Below, piece by piece: positions 8,894-22,886 of a stretch of DNA of 64,000 nt. A program made the position numbers and the translations under genes. Origin of the DNA: Sphingomonas sinipercae. GTDB lineage: Bacteria; Pseudomonadota; Alphaproteobacteria; Sphingomonadales; Sphingomonadaceae. The notes beneath the pieces were generated by a model. That model ran no database searches, was not told the origin of the DNA, and saw only the letters and a program-made list of their open reading frames with translations. The stretch's first letter is position 1. Each line of letters starts with the position of its first letter. The DNA lies in NCBI RefSeq assembly GCF_011302055.1, contig NZ_CP049871.1, forward strand, positions 1,694,501 through 1,758,500, written 5' to 3'.

Positions 8894-11062
8894 ATGCCTT
8901 TGCCGCGCGCCCGAATAGTCACGTTGAATGCCGCGCTCGGCCCCCTCGACTATCGGGTGCCGAACGGACTGCTGGCCGAACCGGGCGCTGTCGTGGTCGC
9001 GCCGTTGGGACCGCGCCAGCTAATCGGTGTCGCATGGGATGCCGAGCGGCTGAAAACCGAGGAAGTCGGCGATAACCGCCTGCGGCCGCTGGTTTCGGTG
9101 TTGGACGTGCCGCCGATCCCGCCTGCCCTGCGCCGGCTGTGCGAATGGACAGCGGATTATTACCTCGCACCGCTCGCTTCCGTGCTGCGGATGGTGCTCC
9201 CTTCCTCTGCGGCGCTCGATGGCCCGCGCCAGCTGGTCGAATATGCGCCCACCGGGCTGGTGCCGGAGCGGATGACGCCACAGCGCGGGAAAGCGCTTGC
9301 AGCGATCGAAGGTCGGCAAGGGACGGTGCGGGAGTTGGCGCAAGCCGCGGAGGTCAGCGACGCGGTGATTCGCGGCCTGGTCAACGCCGGCGCGCTCGAA
9401 CGCATACTGGTCGACGCCGACCGCCCGCTCGACTGTCCCGACCCGGCCTTCGCGCCCCCGGAACTGACCGATGAGCAGAGGCAGGCAGCGGCGAGCCTCG
9501 CCGCCGGGGTGGGCAAAGGCTTCGATCCGGTCCTGCTCGACGGCATTACCGGGTCGGGTAAGACGGAAGTCTATTTCGAGGCCATCGCCGAGTGCCTGCG
9601 GCAGGAGAAGCAGGCCCTCGTCCTATTGCCCGAAATCGCCTTGACCGAGCCTTTCCTCAAGCGTTTCGAGGCGCGCTTCGGATGCGCCCCGGTCGCCTGG
9701 CATTCCGACCTTCGCTCGTCTCAGCGGCGGCGGGCCTGGCGCGGCATCGCCTCCGGCGAAGCCAAGGTGGTGGTCGGCGCCCGCTCGGCTTTATTCCTCC
9801 CCTATCCGCAGCTTGGCCTGATCGTTGTCGACGAAGCGCATGAGCCCAGCTTCAAGCAGGAGGACGGGGTCCATTACCACGCCCGCGACGTCGCCGTGAT
9901 GCGCGGGATGTTCGAAGACATTCCCGTCGTCCTGTCGTCGGCCACGCCAGCGATCGAGAGCCGCCACATGGTGGAGGTCGGCCGTTACCGCGAAGTAACC
10001 TTGAGCCAGCGTTTCGCGGGCGCGCGCCTTCCCGAAATCCGCGCCATCGACATGACCCAGGACCCGCCGCCGCGCGGCCGCTGGCTCGCACCGTCGCTGG
10101 TCATGGAGCTGGAAGCGAACCTGGAGCGCGGCGAGCAATCGCTGCTGTTCCTCAACCGCCGCGGCTTCGCGCCGCTCACGCTTTGCCGGCACTGTGGGCA
10201 CCGCTTCCAATGCCCCGATTGCACCGCGTGGATGGTCGAGCATCGGCTGATGCACCGCCTCGCCTGCCACCATTGCGGGCATGTGATGCCCCCGCCGAAG
10301 GCCTGCCCGGAATGCGGCGAGGAGGATAGCCTGGTCGCTTGCGGGCCCGGGGTGGAACGGATCGCTGACGAAGTCACCGAGCTGTTCCCGGAAGCACGGA
10401 CGGCGGTCGTCACTTCCGACACCATCTGGTCGCCGGCGCGGGCCGCGGAATTCGTTGCCGCAATGGACGCGGGCGAGATCGACATCGTCGTCGGAACGCA
10501 GCTGGTGACCAAGGGCTATCACTTCCCCAATCTGACGCTTGTCGGGGTGGTCGATGCCGACCTTGGCCTCCAGGGGGGCGACCTGCGGGCGGCCGAGCGC
10601 AGCTTCCAGCAAATCCAGCAAGTCGCCGGGCGCGCCGGGCGGGGCGACAAGCCCGGCCGGGTGCTCGTCCAAACGCACGACCCCGACGCGCCGGTAATCC
10701 AGGCGCTGGTGTCCGGCGACGGCCCCGGCTTTTACGCGGCCGAGACCGAAGCACGGCGCGAAGCGGCAATGCCGCCGTTCGGCCGCCTCGCCGCGATCGT
10801 CGTCTCGGCGGATTCGCAGGCAGAAGCCGAAGAGGTCGCCCGCAGGATCGCCAATGCAGCGCCGCGAATGGACGACATGGCCGTGTTCGGGCCGGCGCCC
10901 GCGCCGCTGGCAATGCTTCGCGGGCGCCACCGCCAGCGATTGCTGGTCCATGCCGCCCGAAGCCTCGACGTACAGGACGTCATTCGCGACTGGCTCGGCG
11001 CTGTCGAATGGCGTTCAAAGGTCCAGGTCAGCGTCGACGTGGACCCGTACAGCTTCCTCTAG
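8894..11062 (+). CDS. priA: primosomal protein N' (replication restart helicase PriA)
   Basis: A 722-residue superfamily 2 DNA helicase that recognises stalled forks and reloads the replisome. An N-terminal 3'-end-binding domain (RARIVTLNAALGPLDYRVP) is followed by Walker A GITGSGKTEVYF at about residues 217-228 and the DEAH box VVDEAHEPSF near 313. Paired zinc knuckles occupy about 429-480 (LCRHCGHRFQCPDC and CHHCGHVMPPPKACPECG), then helicase motifs V and VI (VGTQLVTKGYHFPN, QQVAGRAGRG). All key residues are present. It is preceded by a 125-bp gap with no clear feature and followed after 62 bp by an unrelated secreted protein gene. Confidence 0.97.
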   Translation: MPLPRARIVTLNAALGPLDYRVPNGLLAEPGAVVVAPLGPRQLIGVAWDAERLKTEEVGDNRLRPLVSVLDVPPIPPALRRLCEWTADYYLAPLASVLRMVLPSSAALDGPRQLVEYAPTGLVPERMTPQRGKALAAIEGRQGTVRELAQAAEVSDAVIRGLVNAGALERILVDADRPLDCPDPAFAPPELTDEQRQAAASLAAGVGKGFDPVLLDGITGSGKTEVYFEAIAECLRQEKQALVLLPEIALTEPFLKRFEARFGCAPVAWHSDLRSSQRRRAWRGIASGEAKVVVGARSALFLPYPQLGLIVVDEAHEPSFKQEDGVHYHARDVAVMRGMFEDIPVVLSSATPAIESRHMVEVGRYREVTLSQRFAGARLPEIRAIDMTQDPPPRGRWLAPSLVMELEANLERGEQSLLFLNRRGFAPLTLCRHCGHRFQCPDCTAWMVEHRLMHRLACHHCGHVMPPPKACPECGEEDSLVACGPGVERIADEVTELFPEARTAVVTSDTIWSPARAAEFVAAMDAGEIDIVVGTQLVTKGYHFPNLTLVGVVDADLGLQGGDLRAAERSFQQIQQVAGRAGRGDKPGRVLVQTHDPDAPVIQALVSGDGPGFYAAETEARREAAMPPFGRLAAIVVSADSQAEAEEVARRIANAAPRMDDMAVFGPAPAPLAMLRGRHRQRLLVHAARSLDVQDVIRDWLGAVEWRSKVQVSVDVDPYSFL

Positions 11063-11124
11063 ACGGTTGAGAAACAACGGCTACTACGGACAGGCTCGGC
11101 CGGGAAGGAACAGGGGAAGCCATC

Positions 11125-12624
11125 GTGTTGAGGTTGTTTGCAAGCATCGTTCTGCTTGCCTGTGCGTCCGGAGCTCAAGCGGCGTGGCTCGAAGCCAAGA
11201 CCCCGCACTTCCTGATCTATTCGGAGCAGTCGCCGCGCCAGCTGCAGGACTATGCCACGCGGCTGGAGAAGTTTGACCGGGCGGTTCGAATCCTTCGCAA
11301 CATGAGCGATCCCCCGGTCGGCCAATCCGGCCGAGTGACGATCTACATGCTCAACGACACCGACGCCGTCTCCCGACTGGCGACGGGGAAGATTACGTCG
11401 ATCGCAGGCTTCTATATCCCGCGCGCGTCCGGCTCCGTCGCCTTCGTTCCGCGCGACGCCGGCAGCGGCCGTGAAACCGACCTCACCGCCGACGCCGTCT
11501 TCTTCCACGAATATGCGCACCACATGCTGCTGCAGAACTCGGAAGCGCCCTTCCCGCCTTGGTTCGTCGAAGGTTTCGCGGAGTTCTTCAGCCAGGCCGC
11601 TTTCCCCAAGGACGGCGGCGTTCAGCTTGGAATGCCAGCAAACCATCGCTCGTTCGCGCTGTTCGCCCTCGACAAGGCTAAGTTGACCGACCTTCTCGGC
11701 GCGACCTTTGTCGAGAAGACGGGCGAGGACACGGAGAAATTCTACAGCCGGTCTTGGCTGCTGACGCACTACCTCGCCTTTTCCGATGCACGGCAGGGGC
11801 AGCTCACCACTTACGTTCGCGGGATCGAACAGGGGCTCGAACCGATCGCGGCGGCGCGGGCGGCGTTTGGCGATCTTGCCCAGCTGGACCGCGAGCTCGA
11901 TCTCTACCTGCGCAAGAACAAGCTCCAATATCGCAAGGTAAACGGTCCCCAGCTTAACGTCCCAGCGGCAGCGATTCGGTCGCTTCGGCCCGGCGAGGCG
12001 GCCGTGATGAAGGCGCGCATCATGTCCACGCGCGGCGTCGACAAGAAAGCCGCGCAGGAAGTGCTTGCGCTGGCCCGCTCGGCAGCCGCCCCCTACCCGG
12101 CGGATCCCGGCGCCCAAGTCGTCCTTGCCGAAGCCGAGTTCGATGCCGGCAACTACCGCGAAGCATCCGCCGCGGCGGATCGCGCCCTTGCTGCCGACCC
12201 CAATTCGATCAAGGCGCTGCTCTACAAGGGCCGGGCAGAGATGGAGCTGGCCTCGACCGGTGCGGACTGGACCAGGATTCGCAACTGGTTCGTCAAAGCG
12301 AACAAGCTTGATCCCGAGGCAGCGGAACCGCTGGTCTTGTTCTACGAAAGCTATTTCCAGGCCGGGGAGCGGCCGACCGACAACGCTATCGAAGGCTTGC
12401 TCTATGCGCAGGTGCTTGGCCCGCAGGACGCGGGCCTGCGCTTGAATGCCGCCTACGCATTGATCCAGAAAAAGAAGTTTGATGAAGCACGCAAGCTCCT
12501 CGCGCCCCTGGCCAACAGCCCCCACCGTGGCGGGGGTCGCGAACAGGCGCGCAAGATGATCGCCAAGCTGGCTGCGGGCGACCAGAAGGGGGCATTGGAC
12601 GCTTCCGAAGAAGGGGACGAATAA
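11125..12624 (+). CDS. secreted HEXXH (gluzincin-like) protein with TPR-type repeats
   Basis: A 499-residue protein begun by GTG, with signal peptide LRLFASIVLLACASGAQAA. A zinc-peptidase motif HEYAHH lies at residues 128-133 and is followed by PPWFVEGFAEFF (146-155), which places a glutamate where the third zinc ligand of peptidase-MA-like/DUF1570 proteins lies. The C-terminal half (about 290-480) is helical with tetratricopeptide character, for example VVLAEAEFDAGNYREASAAA and ALAADPNSIKALLYKGRAE. This suggests a periplasmic metallopeptidase with a partner-binding repeat domain; substrate is unknown. GGAAGGAACAGGGGAAGCC upstream contains plausible ribosome sites. Confidence 0.8.
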   Translation: MLRLFASIVLLACASGAQAAWLEAKTPHFLIYSEQSPRQLQDYATRLEKFDRAVRILRNMSDPPVGQSGRVTIYMLNDTDAVSRLATGKITSIAGFYIPRASGSVAFVPRDAGSGRETDLTADAVFFHEYAHHMLLQNSEAPFPPWFVEGFAEFFSQAAFPKDGGVQLGMPANHRSFALFALDKAKLTDLLGATFVEKTGEDTEKFYSRSWLLTHYLAFSDARQGQLTTYVRGIEQGLEPIAAARAAFGDLAQLDRELDLYLRKNKLQYRKVNGPQLNVPAAAIRSLRPGEAAVMKARIMSTRGVDKKAAQEVLALARSAAAPYPADPGAQVVLAEAEFDAGNYREASAAADRALAADPNSIKALLYKGRAEMELASTGADWTRIRNWFVKANKLDPEAAEPLVLFYESYFQAGERPTDNAIEGLLYAQVLGPQDAGLRLNAAYALIQKKKFDEARKLLAPLANSPHRGGGREQARKMIAKLAAGDQKGALDASEEGDE

Positions 12625-12643
12625 GCGCCCTGGGCGACTGCTA

Positions 12644-13699
12644 TTAGATGTCGAGGCGCTGCTGGCCGACGATGCCTTCGGCCTCCAGCAACTTCTTCTT
12701 GTTCTCGATCCCGCCACCGTAGCCGCCGAGGGTGCCGTCGGACCGGATCACCCGGTGGCATGGGACGAGGACGGACACGGGGTTCGACCCGTTCGCCGTG
12801 CCCACTGCCCGAACCGCTCCCGGCTGGCCCACCGCCGCGGCGATATCGGCGTAGCTGCGAGTCTGGCCGAGCGGAATCTTGCGAAGCTCGTTCCACACCG
12901 CTTCCTGGAATGCAGTGCCGCGCACATCGACCGGGACCTCCGGCGCGTCGGCGGGAGCGTCGATCGCTTTCAGCGCCGCCTCGACCCATGGCCGGATCGT
13001 CCCATCGTCGGGCCGCACGTCGGCATTCGGGAAGCGGCGCTTGAGGGCGCTTTCGTCTTCGCCGAACGTGAGCCGGCAAATACCCTTGTCCGTCGCCGCG
13101 ACGAATAGGGGGCCAAGCGGGCTGTTGGTAATGACGTAGCGGATCGTGTGCCCGCGGCCGCCGTCGCGCCAGGCCGATGGGGTCATTCCAAGCCTTCCTT
13201 TCGCGTCGTCGTAAAAGCGGCTCGGTCCGGAATAGCCGGCATCATAGATCGCGTCCGTCACTGGTCCCTGCTCCTCAAGATTGGCCTCCGCCCGCTTGGC
13301 GCGCAACCCGCGGGCGTATTGCGCCGGCGAAATGCCAACGGCGCGCTTGAACACGCGCTGGAAATGGTGGGGTGCGTAGCCGACGGCATCAGCAAGCGCC
13401 CCAAGCGCCGGCGGAACCTCGCTGCTTCCGATGAGGGCAAGCGCCCGTTTGACGGCTTGCGCGTCGCGCCCAGTCTCGTCCGGACGGCACCGAAGGCAGG
13501 CACGGAACCCCGCCGCTCGGGCCGCCGTCCCGGCAGCATAAAAAAGGACATTCTCCCGCCGCGGGCGGCGGGCCGGGCAGCTCGGCTTGCAATAAATCCT
13601 GGTAGTGGTGACGGCGACCACGAACCGCCCGTCGAACGCTTTGTCGCGCCTTTCGAAGGCCGACCAGGCATCCTGTTGCTCGATCATTCGCATCTGCAT
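12644..13699 (-). CDS. ada: bifunctional DNA repair methyltransferase/transcriptional regulator Ada
   Basis: A 351-residue Ada. The N-terminal zinc site that takes methyl groups from phosphotriesters is complete (Cys37, Cys41, Cys68, Cys71, in YCKPSC and FRACLRCRP). An AraC-type helix-turn-helix follows (about 80-175, VGYAPHHFQRVFKRAVGISP), then the O6-methylguanine methyltransferase domain with the acceptor Cys314 in VLVPCHRVIRSDG. Methylation of the first cysteine normally turns Ada into an activator of its own and other repair genes. It is divergent from the ATP synthase operon and convergent with the TPR protein gene 20 bp away. Confidence 0.96.
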   Translation of the reverse strand: MQMRMIEQQDAWSAFERRDKAFDGRFVVAVTTTRIYCKPSCPARRPRRENVLFYAAGTAARAAGFRACLRCRPDETGRDAQAVKRALALIGSSEVPPALGALADAVGYAPHHFQRVFKRAVGISPAQYARGLRAKRAEANLEEQGPVTDAIYDAGYSGPSRFYDDAKGRLGMTPSAWRDGGRGHTIRYVITNSPLGPLFVAATDKGICRLTFGEDESALKRRFPNADVRPDDGTIRPWVEAALKAIDAPADAPEVPVDVRGTAFQEAVWNELRKIPLGQTRSYADIAAAVGQPGAVRAVGTANGSNPVSVLVPCHRVIRSDGTLGGYGGGIENKKKLLEAEGIVGQQRLDI

Positions 13700-13839
13700 G
13701 ACCTGCTTATACGTGCATCTTCAAGGCCCACGCGTCCCAAGAGTTGCGGTCAAAGCGTCGCCTGCCAACTTGCGCTGCGACGCACCCCCTGCTAGGCGCG
13801 CGCCAACCCATCTGGGGCGTGCGGATTTCGTGCTCGCTG

Positions 13840-13860
13840 TGCCCCTTTCTGCATGGGGCA
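13840..13860 (+). promoter_or_regulatory. short inverted repeat in the atp operon leader
   Basis: TGCCCC and GGGGCA (13840-13845, 13855-13860) flank 9 nt, 27 bp before the GTG of atpH. It may form a small hairpin in the leader RNA. The 187-bp gap between ada and atpH must hold both promoters, but I see no convincing -35/-10 pair. Confidence 0.3.
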
Positions 13861-13886
13861 ATATTCCGATTTGGAGCTTTGGGCGC

Positions 13887-15973
<2,087 letters not shown>

Positions 15974-15974
15974 C

Positions 15975-18402
<2,428 letters not shown>

Positions 18403-18407
18403 GCGGG

Positions 18408-18674
18408 ATGGCCGATCTCCACTTCGTAATCGTCACGCCGGAGCGCCAGCTGCGTTCCGAAGACGTCTACATGGTTGTCGTGCCCGGCACCGAGGGCCAG
18501 TCAGGCATCCTGGCTGGCCACGCACCGTACATGACGACGCTGCAGGACGGCGATGTCGAAGTCTATAAGAGCGCGGGCGCAACGCCGGAGCGGATCAGGG
18601 TCAGCGGCGGATTCGCCGAAGTCGGCCCGGGCGGTCTCACCATTTTGGCTGAAGGCGCCGACGAGGCCGCCTAA
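18408..18674 (+). CDS. atpC: F1Fo ATP synthase subunit epsilon
   Basis: An 88-residue epsilon subunit with the beta-sandwich domain ([50 protein letters not shown]). It lacks the long C-terminal two-helix arm that can inhibit hydrolysis in E. coli epsilon (~138 residues); short epsilons are common in alphaproteobacteria, where a separate zeta inhibitor may act. It ends the operon. The start lies 5 bp after atpD. Confidence 0.95.
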   Translation: MADLHFVIVTPERQLRSEDVYMVVVPGTEGQSGILAGHAPYMTTLQDGDVEVYKSAGATPERIRVSGGFAEVGPGGLTILAEGADEAA

Positions 18675-18721
18675 AAGCGGTTAGCGCGACATTTACTGTT
18701 CGGCCGCTAGCACGACGGTCG

Positions 18722-20266
18722 ATGTCGGTCGTTTTGCCAGTCCAGAAGCATCATGCGGCACAGTCCTGGCGAGCGCCACGCTCGCTGTCGCCGCTCACGG
18801 TTGCAGTCGCGGTAGCCTGCGCGGTTACGCTTGTCCGAATTTTCGGAACGGTGGATTCCGACGTGGCGTGGCAGCTTTGGGTCGCACGACAAATCCATGC
18901 CGGTGCCGACCTTTACACCGACATAATCGAAACCAATCCGCCACTATGGTTCTGGATGGCCGTGCCGGCCGAGCGAATGTCGGCGATCCTTGGGCTTCGG
19001 GCAGAGCCCGTGCTCGTTTTGCTCATTGGCATCGCTGTCATTGGTTCGCTTGCGGCGACCGATAGGCTGGTCTCTCACATCAGGCGTGACCGTCGCCTTC
19101 CTTTCCTCGCCTACGCGGCGATTGCGATGGCGGCGATGCCTTGGCTGCACGTTGGGCAGCGTGAACAGATCGTGCTCATCGGGACCATCCCCTACGCGGC
19201 GCTGATGGCCGCGCGACAGCAGGGTCAGGCGATACATTCTTCGCTCGCCGTTGCAGTCGGGATCGGCGCGGCACTAGGGTTTGCCCTAAAGCATTATTTC
19301 CTTGCGGTACCATTGGCGCTGGAGCTTTGGCTCATGCTCAGCCTCCGGCGCGAATGGCGGCTTTTCCGGCCTGAAACCCTTGCACTCGCATCCGTCATTA
19401 CTGCGTATGTTGGGTCGATCTGCTTGATCGAGCCGGATTTCATCACCCGCATCGTTCCGCTGATCCACCTCGCTTACGGCGTGTTCGGCCGGCCCATCTA
19501 CGCCGTGCTACTCAACCTGCATGCCGTCGCTGGTGTGCTCATACTTGCCGTTGCGGCAACGCAGATCATTCCTCTTGCAAGCGCGCGAGTTCCGGTAGCC
19601 ACCGCCTTAACTGTGGCCTCAACCGTGTTTGCAGCCGTGTATTTCGTGCAGTTCAAAGGCTGGCCGTACCATGCGCTTCCGCTAATCGGCTGCGGTTCAG
19701 TGGCCTTGGCGGCCCGGCTTGCAGAGGCCCCGGCCGCCCCTCTTCTTCGAGTTCTCGTACCCGCGGCCTTGCTCCTACCGATAGGTATTTCCGCGCAGGA
19801 GACTAGACAAATCCCTGAATGGCAGCCGGACCTTGCGGAGGCCGTCGCCGGCCTCCGCAAGGGCGACACAGTTGCATTCATCACAGCAGAGACTGCGGTC
19901 CCTTGGTCGGTGACCCTGCAAGGCGGCTACCTTTATCCCTCGCGCTACAACGGGTTCTGGCAAATGCAGGCGATCGCCGACAACGAGCGCTCGCCGCGAC
20001 CAGACCCGCGCGTGACCGCACTTGGTCACCAGATCGTTGCCGAAACCGTTGCGGATTTCACCTGCATGCCGCCCCGCCGCATCATCGTCATGCGCCCGCG
20101 ACCTGGCGAAGCAGGGTTCGACATTCTGGCCTTCTATGCGCGCAGTCCTGACTTTGCCGACCTAATGTCGCATTATCGGGTCCGTAGTCGCACCAGTCTG
20201 GATACATATGAACTGGCCTCCCGCCTGCCGGCGCCGTCCGCGCCATGCCGAGGCGAGCACGGTTAG
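18722..20266 (+). CDS. polytopic membrane protein, GT-C glycosyltransferase-like
   Basis: A 514-residue inner-membrane protein with about ten hydrophobic segments and a soluble C-terminal tail of ~130 residues. An acidic pair in the first loop (TVDSDVAWQLWVARQIHAG, DIIETNPPLWFW) resembles the catalytic loop of GT-C fold transferases that use lipid-linked sugars, such as the ArnT/PMT clan. The match is by layout only. If correct, it would add a sugar to a lipid, protein or polysaccharide in the periplasm. It is a lone gene between atpC and cpaF, and its codon use is a little less GC-rich than theirs. Confidence 0.6.
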   Translation: MSVVLPVQKHHAAQSWRAPRSLSPLTVAVAVACAVTLVRIFGTVDSDVAWQLWVARQIHAGADLYTDIIETNPPLWFWMAVPAERMSAILGLRAEPVLVLLIGIAVIGSLAATDRLVSHIRRDRRLPFLAYAAIAMAAMPWLHVGQREQIVLIGTIPYAALMAARQQGQAIHSSLAVAVGIGAALGFALKHYFLAVPLALELWLMLSLRREWRLFRPETLALASVITAYVGSICLIEPDFITRIVPLIHLAYGVFGRPIYAVLLNLHAVAGVLILAVAATQIIPLASARVPVATALTVASTVFAAVYFVQFKGWPYHALPLIGCGSVALAARLAEAPAAPLLRVLVPAALLLPIGISAQETRQIPEWQPDLAEAVAGLRKGDTVAFITAETAVPWSVTLQGGYLYPSRYNGFWQMQAIADNERSPRPDPRVTALGHQIVAETVADFTCMPPRRIIVMRPRPGEAGFDILAFYARSPDFADLMSHYRVRSRTSLDTYELASRLPAPSAPCRGEHG

Positions 20267-20316
20267 TCTTTCCTTAGGCATCTCGCGCTAACCGTTCAGC
20301 GTAATTTCTTGAGCGG

Positions 20317-21834
20317 GTGACAAAGGGCATGAACGCTTTCGGTAAGCGCAGCGGTCTTTCGGCGACGCAGCGGCCATCGTTCGGCAGCGCGAAGCCGATG
20401 AAGGGCAGCCCCGGCGCGCCTAGCGATCCCGCCGAGCAGTTCCCGCCGATCGAGGAACTGGAAGCGCCGGCGTCGTCGGACAGCGCGCCCGCCACGCCTG
20501 GCGGAGCGATGGACCGGCTCAACACCCGCCAAAATGCGAGCGGGGAAGCCGCCAGCAGCAAGGTCGAGGGCTTCGAAGCCGCGGTTCACCGGATCAAGGA
20601 ACAGGTGCTTCCACGCCTCCTCGAGCGCGTCGACCCGGAAGCCGCCGCCACGCTCAACAAGGATGAGCTGGCTGAGGAATTCCGGCCGATCATCGGTGAA
20701 GTGCTCGCCGAGCTGAAGATCACGCTCAACCGTCGCGAACAGTTCGCCCTCGAAAAGGTCTTGGTCGACGAACTGCTCGGCCTCGGGCCGCTCGAAGAGC
20801 TTCTGTCCGATCCGGCGGTCAGCGACATCATGGTCAACGGGCCCAACCAGACCTTCATCGAGCGCAAGGGCAAGCTCGAACTCGCGCAGATCCAGTTCCG
20901 CGACGAGGAGCATCTGTTCCAGATCGCCCAGCGGATCGTGAACAAGGTCGGCCGCCGCGTCGACCAGACCACGCCGCTGGCCGACGCGCGCCTTCAGGAC
21001 GGCAGCCGCGTCAACGTCATCATTCCGCCGCTGTCGCTGCGCGGCACCGCCATCTCGATTCGTAAATTCTCCGAAAAGCCGATCACGCTCGACATGATGC
21101 GCGGCTTCGGGTCGATGTCGGAGAAAATGGCGACGGTCCTCAAGATCGCCGGCGCCAGCCGCATGAACGTCGTCATTTCCGGCGGCACCGGCTCGGGCAA
21201 GACGACGATGCTCAATGCCCTGTCGAAGATGATCGACCCGGGCGAGCGCGTCATCACCATCGAAGACGCGGCCGAGCTTCGGCTTCAGCAGCCGCACTGG
21301 CTGCCGCTCGAAACCCGCCCGCCGAACCTGGAGGGTCAGGGCGCGATCACCATCCGCGACCTCGTCATCAACGCGCTGCGTATGCGTCCTGACCGCATCA
21401 TCCTGGGCGAAATTCGTGGCCAGGAGTGTTTCGACCTTCTGGCCGCCATGAACACCGGCCACGACGGCTCGATGGCGACGCTCCACTCCAACTCCCCGCG
21501 CGAATGCTTGGCGCGTATGGAGAACATGGTGATGATGGGCGACATCAAGATCCCGAAGGAAGCGATCAGCCGCCAGATCGCCGACTCCGTCGATCTCATC
21601 GTGCAGGTGAAGCGCCTTCGCGACGGTTCGCGCCGCACCACCAACATCACCGAAGTGATCGGCATGGAGGGCGAGGTCATCGTTACCCAGGAGCTGTTCA
21701 AGTTCGAATATCTGGACGAGAGCGCGGACGGCAAGATCGTCGGCGAATATCGCTCGATGGGCCTGCGCCCCTACACGCTGGAAAAGGCCAAGCAGTTCGG
21801 TTTCGACCAGCCGTATCTGGAAGCCTGCCTCTAG
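20317..21834 (+). CDS. cpaF: CpaF-family secretion ATPase
   Basis: Hexameric ATPase that powers Flp/Tad pilus assembly. A disordered N-terminal ~75 residues (proline, serine, alanine) precede the CpaF N-domain (GLGPLEELLSDPAVSDIMVN) and the secretion NTPase with Walker A GGTGSGKTTMLNAL at about 289-302, the Asp and His boxes, and Walker B-like RPDRIILGEIRG. The GTG at 20317 or the ATG at 20329 could start it; neither has an ideal ribosome site. No other tad/cpa genes are nearby, so it either works with a distant cluster or has another role. Confidence 0.93.
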   Translation: MTKGMNAFGKRSGLSATQRPSFGSAKPMKGSPGAPSDPAEQFPPIEELEAPASSDSAPATPGGAMDRLNTRQNASGEAASSKVEGFEAAVHRIKEQVLPRLLERVDPEAAATLNKDELAEEFRPIIGEVLAELKITLNRREQFALEKVLVDELLGLGPLEELLSDPAVSDIMVNGPNQTFIERKGKLELAQIQFRDEEHLFQIAQRIVNKVGRRVDQTTPLADARLQDGSRVNVIIPPLSLRGTAISIRKFSEKPITLDMMRGFGSMSEKMATVLKIAGASRMNVVISGGTGSGKTTMLNALSKMIDPGERVITIEDAAELRLQQPHWLPLETRPPNLEGQGAITIRDLVINALRMRPDRIILGEIRGQECFDLLAAMNTGHDGSMATLHSNSPRECLARMENMVMMGDIKIPKEAISRQIADSVDLIVQVKRLRDGSRRTTNITEVIGMEGEVIVTQELFKFEYLDESADGKIVGEYRSMGLRPYTLEKAKQFGFDQPYLEACL

Positions 21835-21898
21835 CGGCCTTGCTCCCTTCGTCGCGCAACGCCATTGCAGACGCGACAACGATTGGGAACTTCGCCGC

Positions 21899-22729
21899 AT
21901 GAGACTGTCCACCGCACTCGCCTTGGCTTCAGTTGCGCTCCTGCCGCTGGCGGGATGCCAGACGCTTTCGCCGGTCGCCCCCACGCATCTTGCGGCGCTC
22001 GACGCCGCCGTCGCGGCTCCCACCCGGACCTCCGACAACATTGCCCGCGACCGCTATCGCCATCCGCTTGAGACGCTGTCGTTCTTCGGGGTTCGGCCCA
22101 GCGACACCGTGGTCGAGATCTGGCCGGGCGGCGGCTGGTATACGGAAATCCTCGCGCCCTATCTCGCCGGCGGCGGTGGGCGGCTGATCGTCGCCACTCC
22201 CAATGGCCAGCTCGGCGGCGTCGCCAAGCTGCGAGATGCCAATCCGGCGCTCTACGGCGGGGTCAGTTCCGCCGTGTTCCCGGCGTTCAAGGCAACCGAT
22301 TCGCGGGTCACGGCGGGAAGCGTGGACGTCGTGCTGACCTTCCGCAACGTCCATAATTGGCGAATGGGATATCAGCGCGCGGACAAGCAGGATTACAGCG
22401 CGGAGGCGTTCCGCCAGATGTTCGCGATGCTGAAGCCCGGCGGTACGCTGGGCGTCGTCGATCACCGACTGCCGGAAGCCGCGAGCGCGCAGCGGGAGCG
22501 GGAGAGCGGCTACATCAAGGTGTCGACGGTTCGCGCACTTGCGGAAGCCGCCGGTTTCCGCCTCGTCGCCGCGTCGGAGGTCAATGCCAACCCGCTAGAC
22601 ACGACGGATTGGGAAGATGGGGTTTGGACCCTGCCGCCAACGCTGGCGCTCAAGGATAAGGATCGCAACCGCTACCTGGCGATCGGCGAGAGCGACCGGA
22701 TGACTCTGAAGTTCGTCAAGCCGCGCTGA
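21899..22729 (+). CDS. methyltransferase-fold lipoprotein
   Basis: A 276-residue protein with a lipoprotein signal peptide ending in LAGC (residue 20), followed by a class I SAM-methyltransferase-like Rossmann domain: VVEIWPGGGWYTEIL resembles motif I, and GTLGVVDHRLP sits at a later strand. Related predicted methyltransferases with signal peptides are known in proteobacteria. Because SAM is cytoplasmic, the activity is doubtful; a recycled fold with another ligand is possible. The gene follows cpaF by 64 bp. Confidence 0.78.
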   Translation: MRLSTALALASVALLPLAGCQTLSPVAPTHLAALDAAVAAPTRTSDNIARDRYRHPLETLSFFGVRPSDTVVEIWPGGGWYTEILAPYLAGGGGRLIVATPNGQLGGVAKLRDANPALYGGVSSAVFPAFKATDSRVTAGSVDVVLTFRNVHNWRMGYQRADKQDYSAEAFRQMFAMLKPGGTLGVVDHRLPEAASAQRERESGYIKVSTVRALAEAAGFRLVAASEVNANPLDTTDWEDGVWTLPPTLALKDKDRNRYLAIGESDRMTLKFVKPR

Positions 22730-22763
22730 GCCAGCGTTAAACCACTGTATTTGCTGGAAAAGA

Positions 22764-22838
22764 TGGTGGGCGTGGCAAGGATTGAACTTGCGACCCCTGC
22801 GATGTCAACACAGTGCTCTACCACTGAGCTACACGCCC
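22764..22838 (-). tRNA. tRNA-Val (anticodon GAC)
   Basis: On the minus strand a 75-nt cloverleaf starts GGGCGTGTAGCTCAG and ends with a templated CCA. The acceptor stem GGGCGTG pairs with CACGCCC. The anticodon stem CTGTG/CGCAG (one G-U) encloses TTGACAT, giving anticodon GAC (complement of 22804-22806), which reads GUC and GUU-type valine codons. The T-loop arm GGGGTCGCAAGTTCAATCCT-type region is intact, with A as discriminator. Confidence 0.96.
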
Positions 22839-22886
22839 ACTCGACGCGCGACTTAGAGAGGCCGGGCGCTTGGCGCAACCCGCTGT

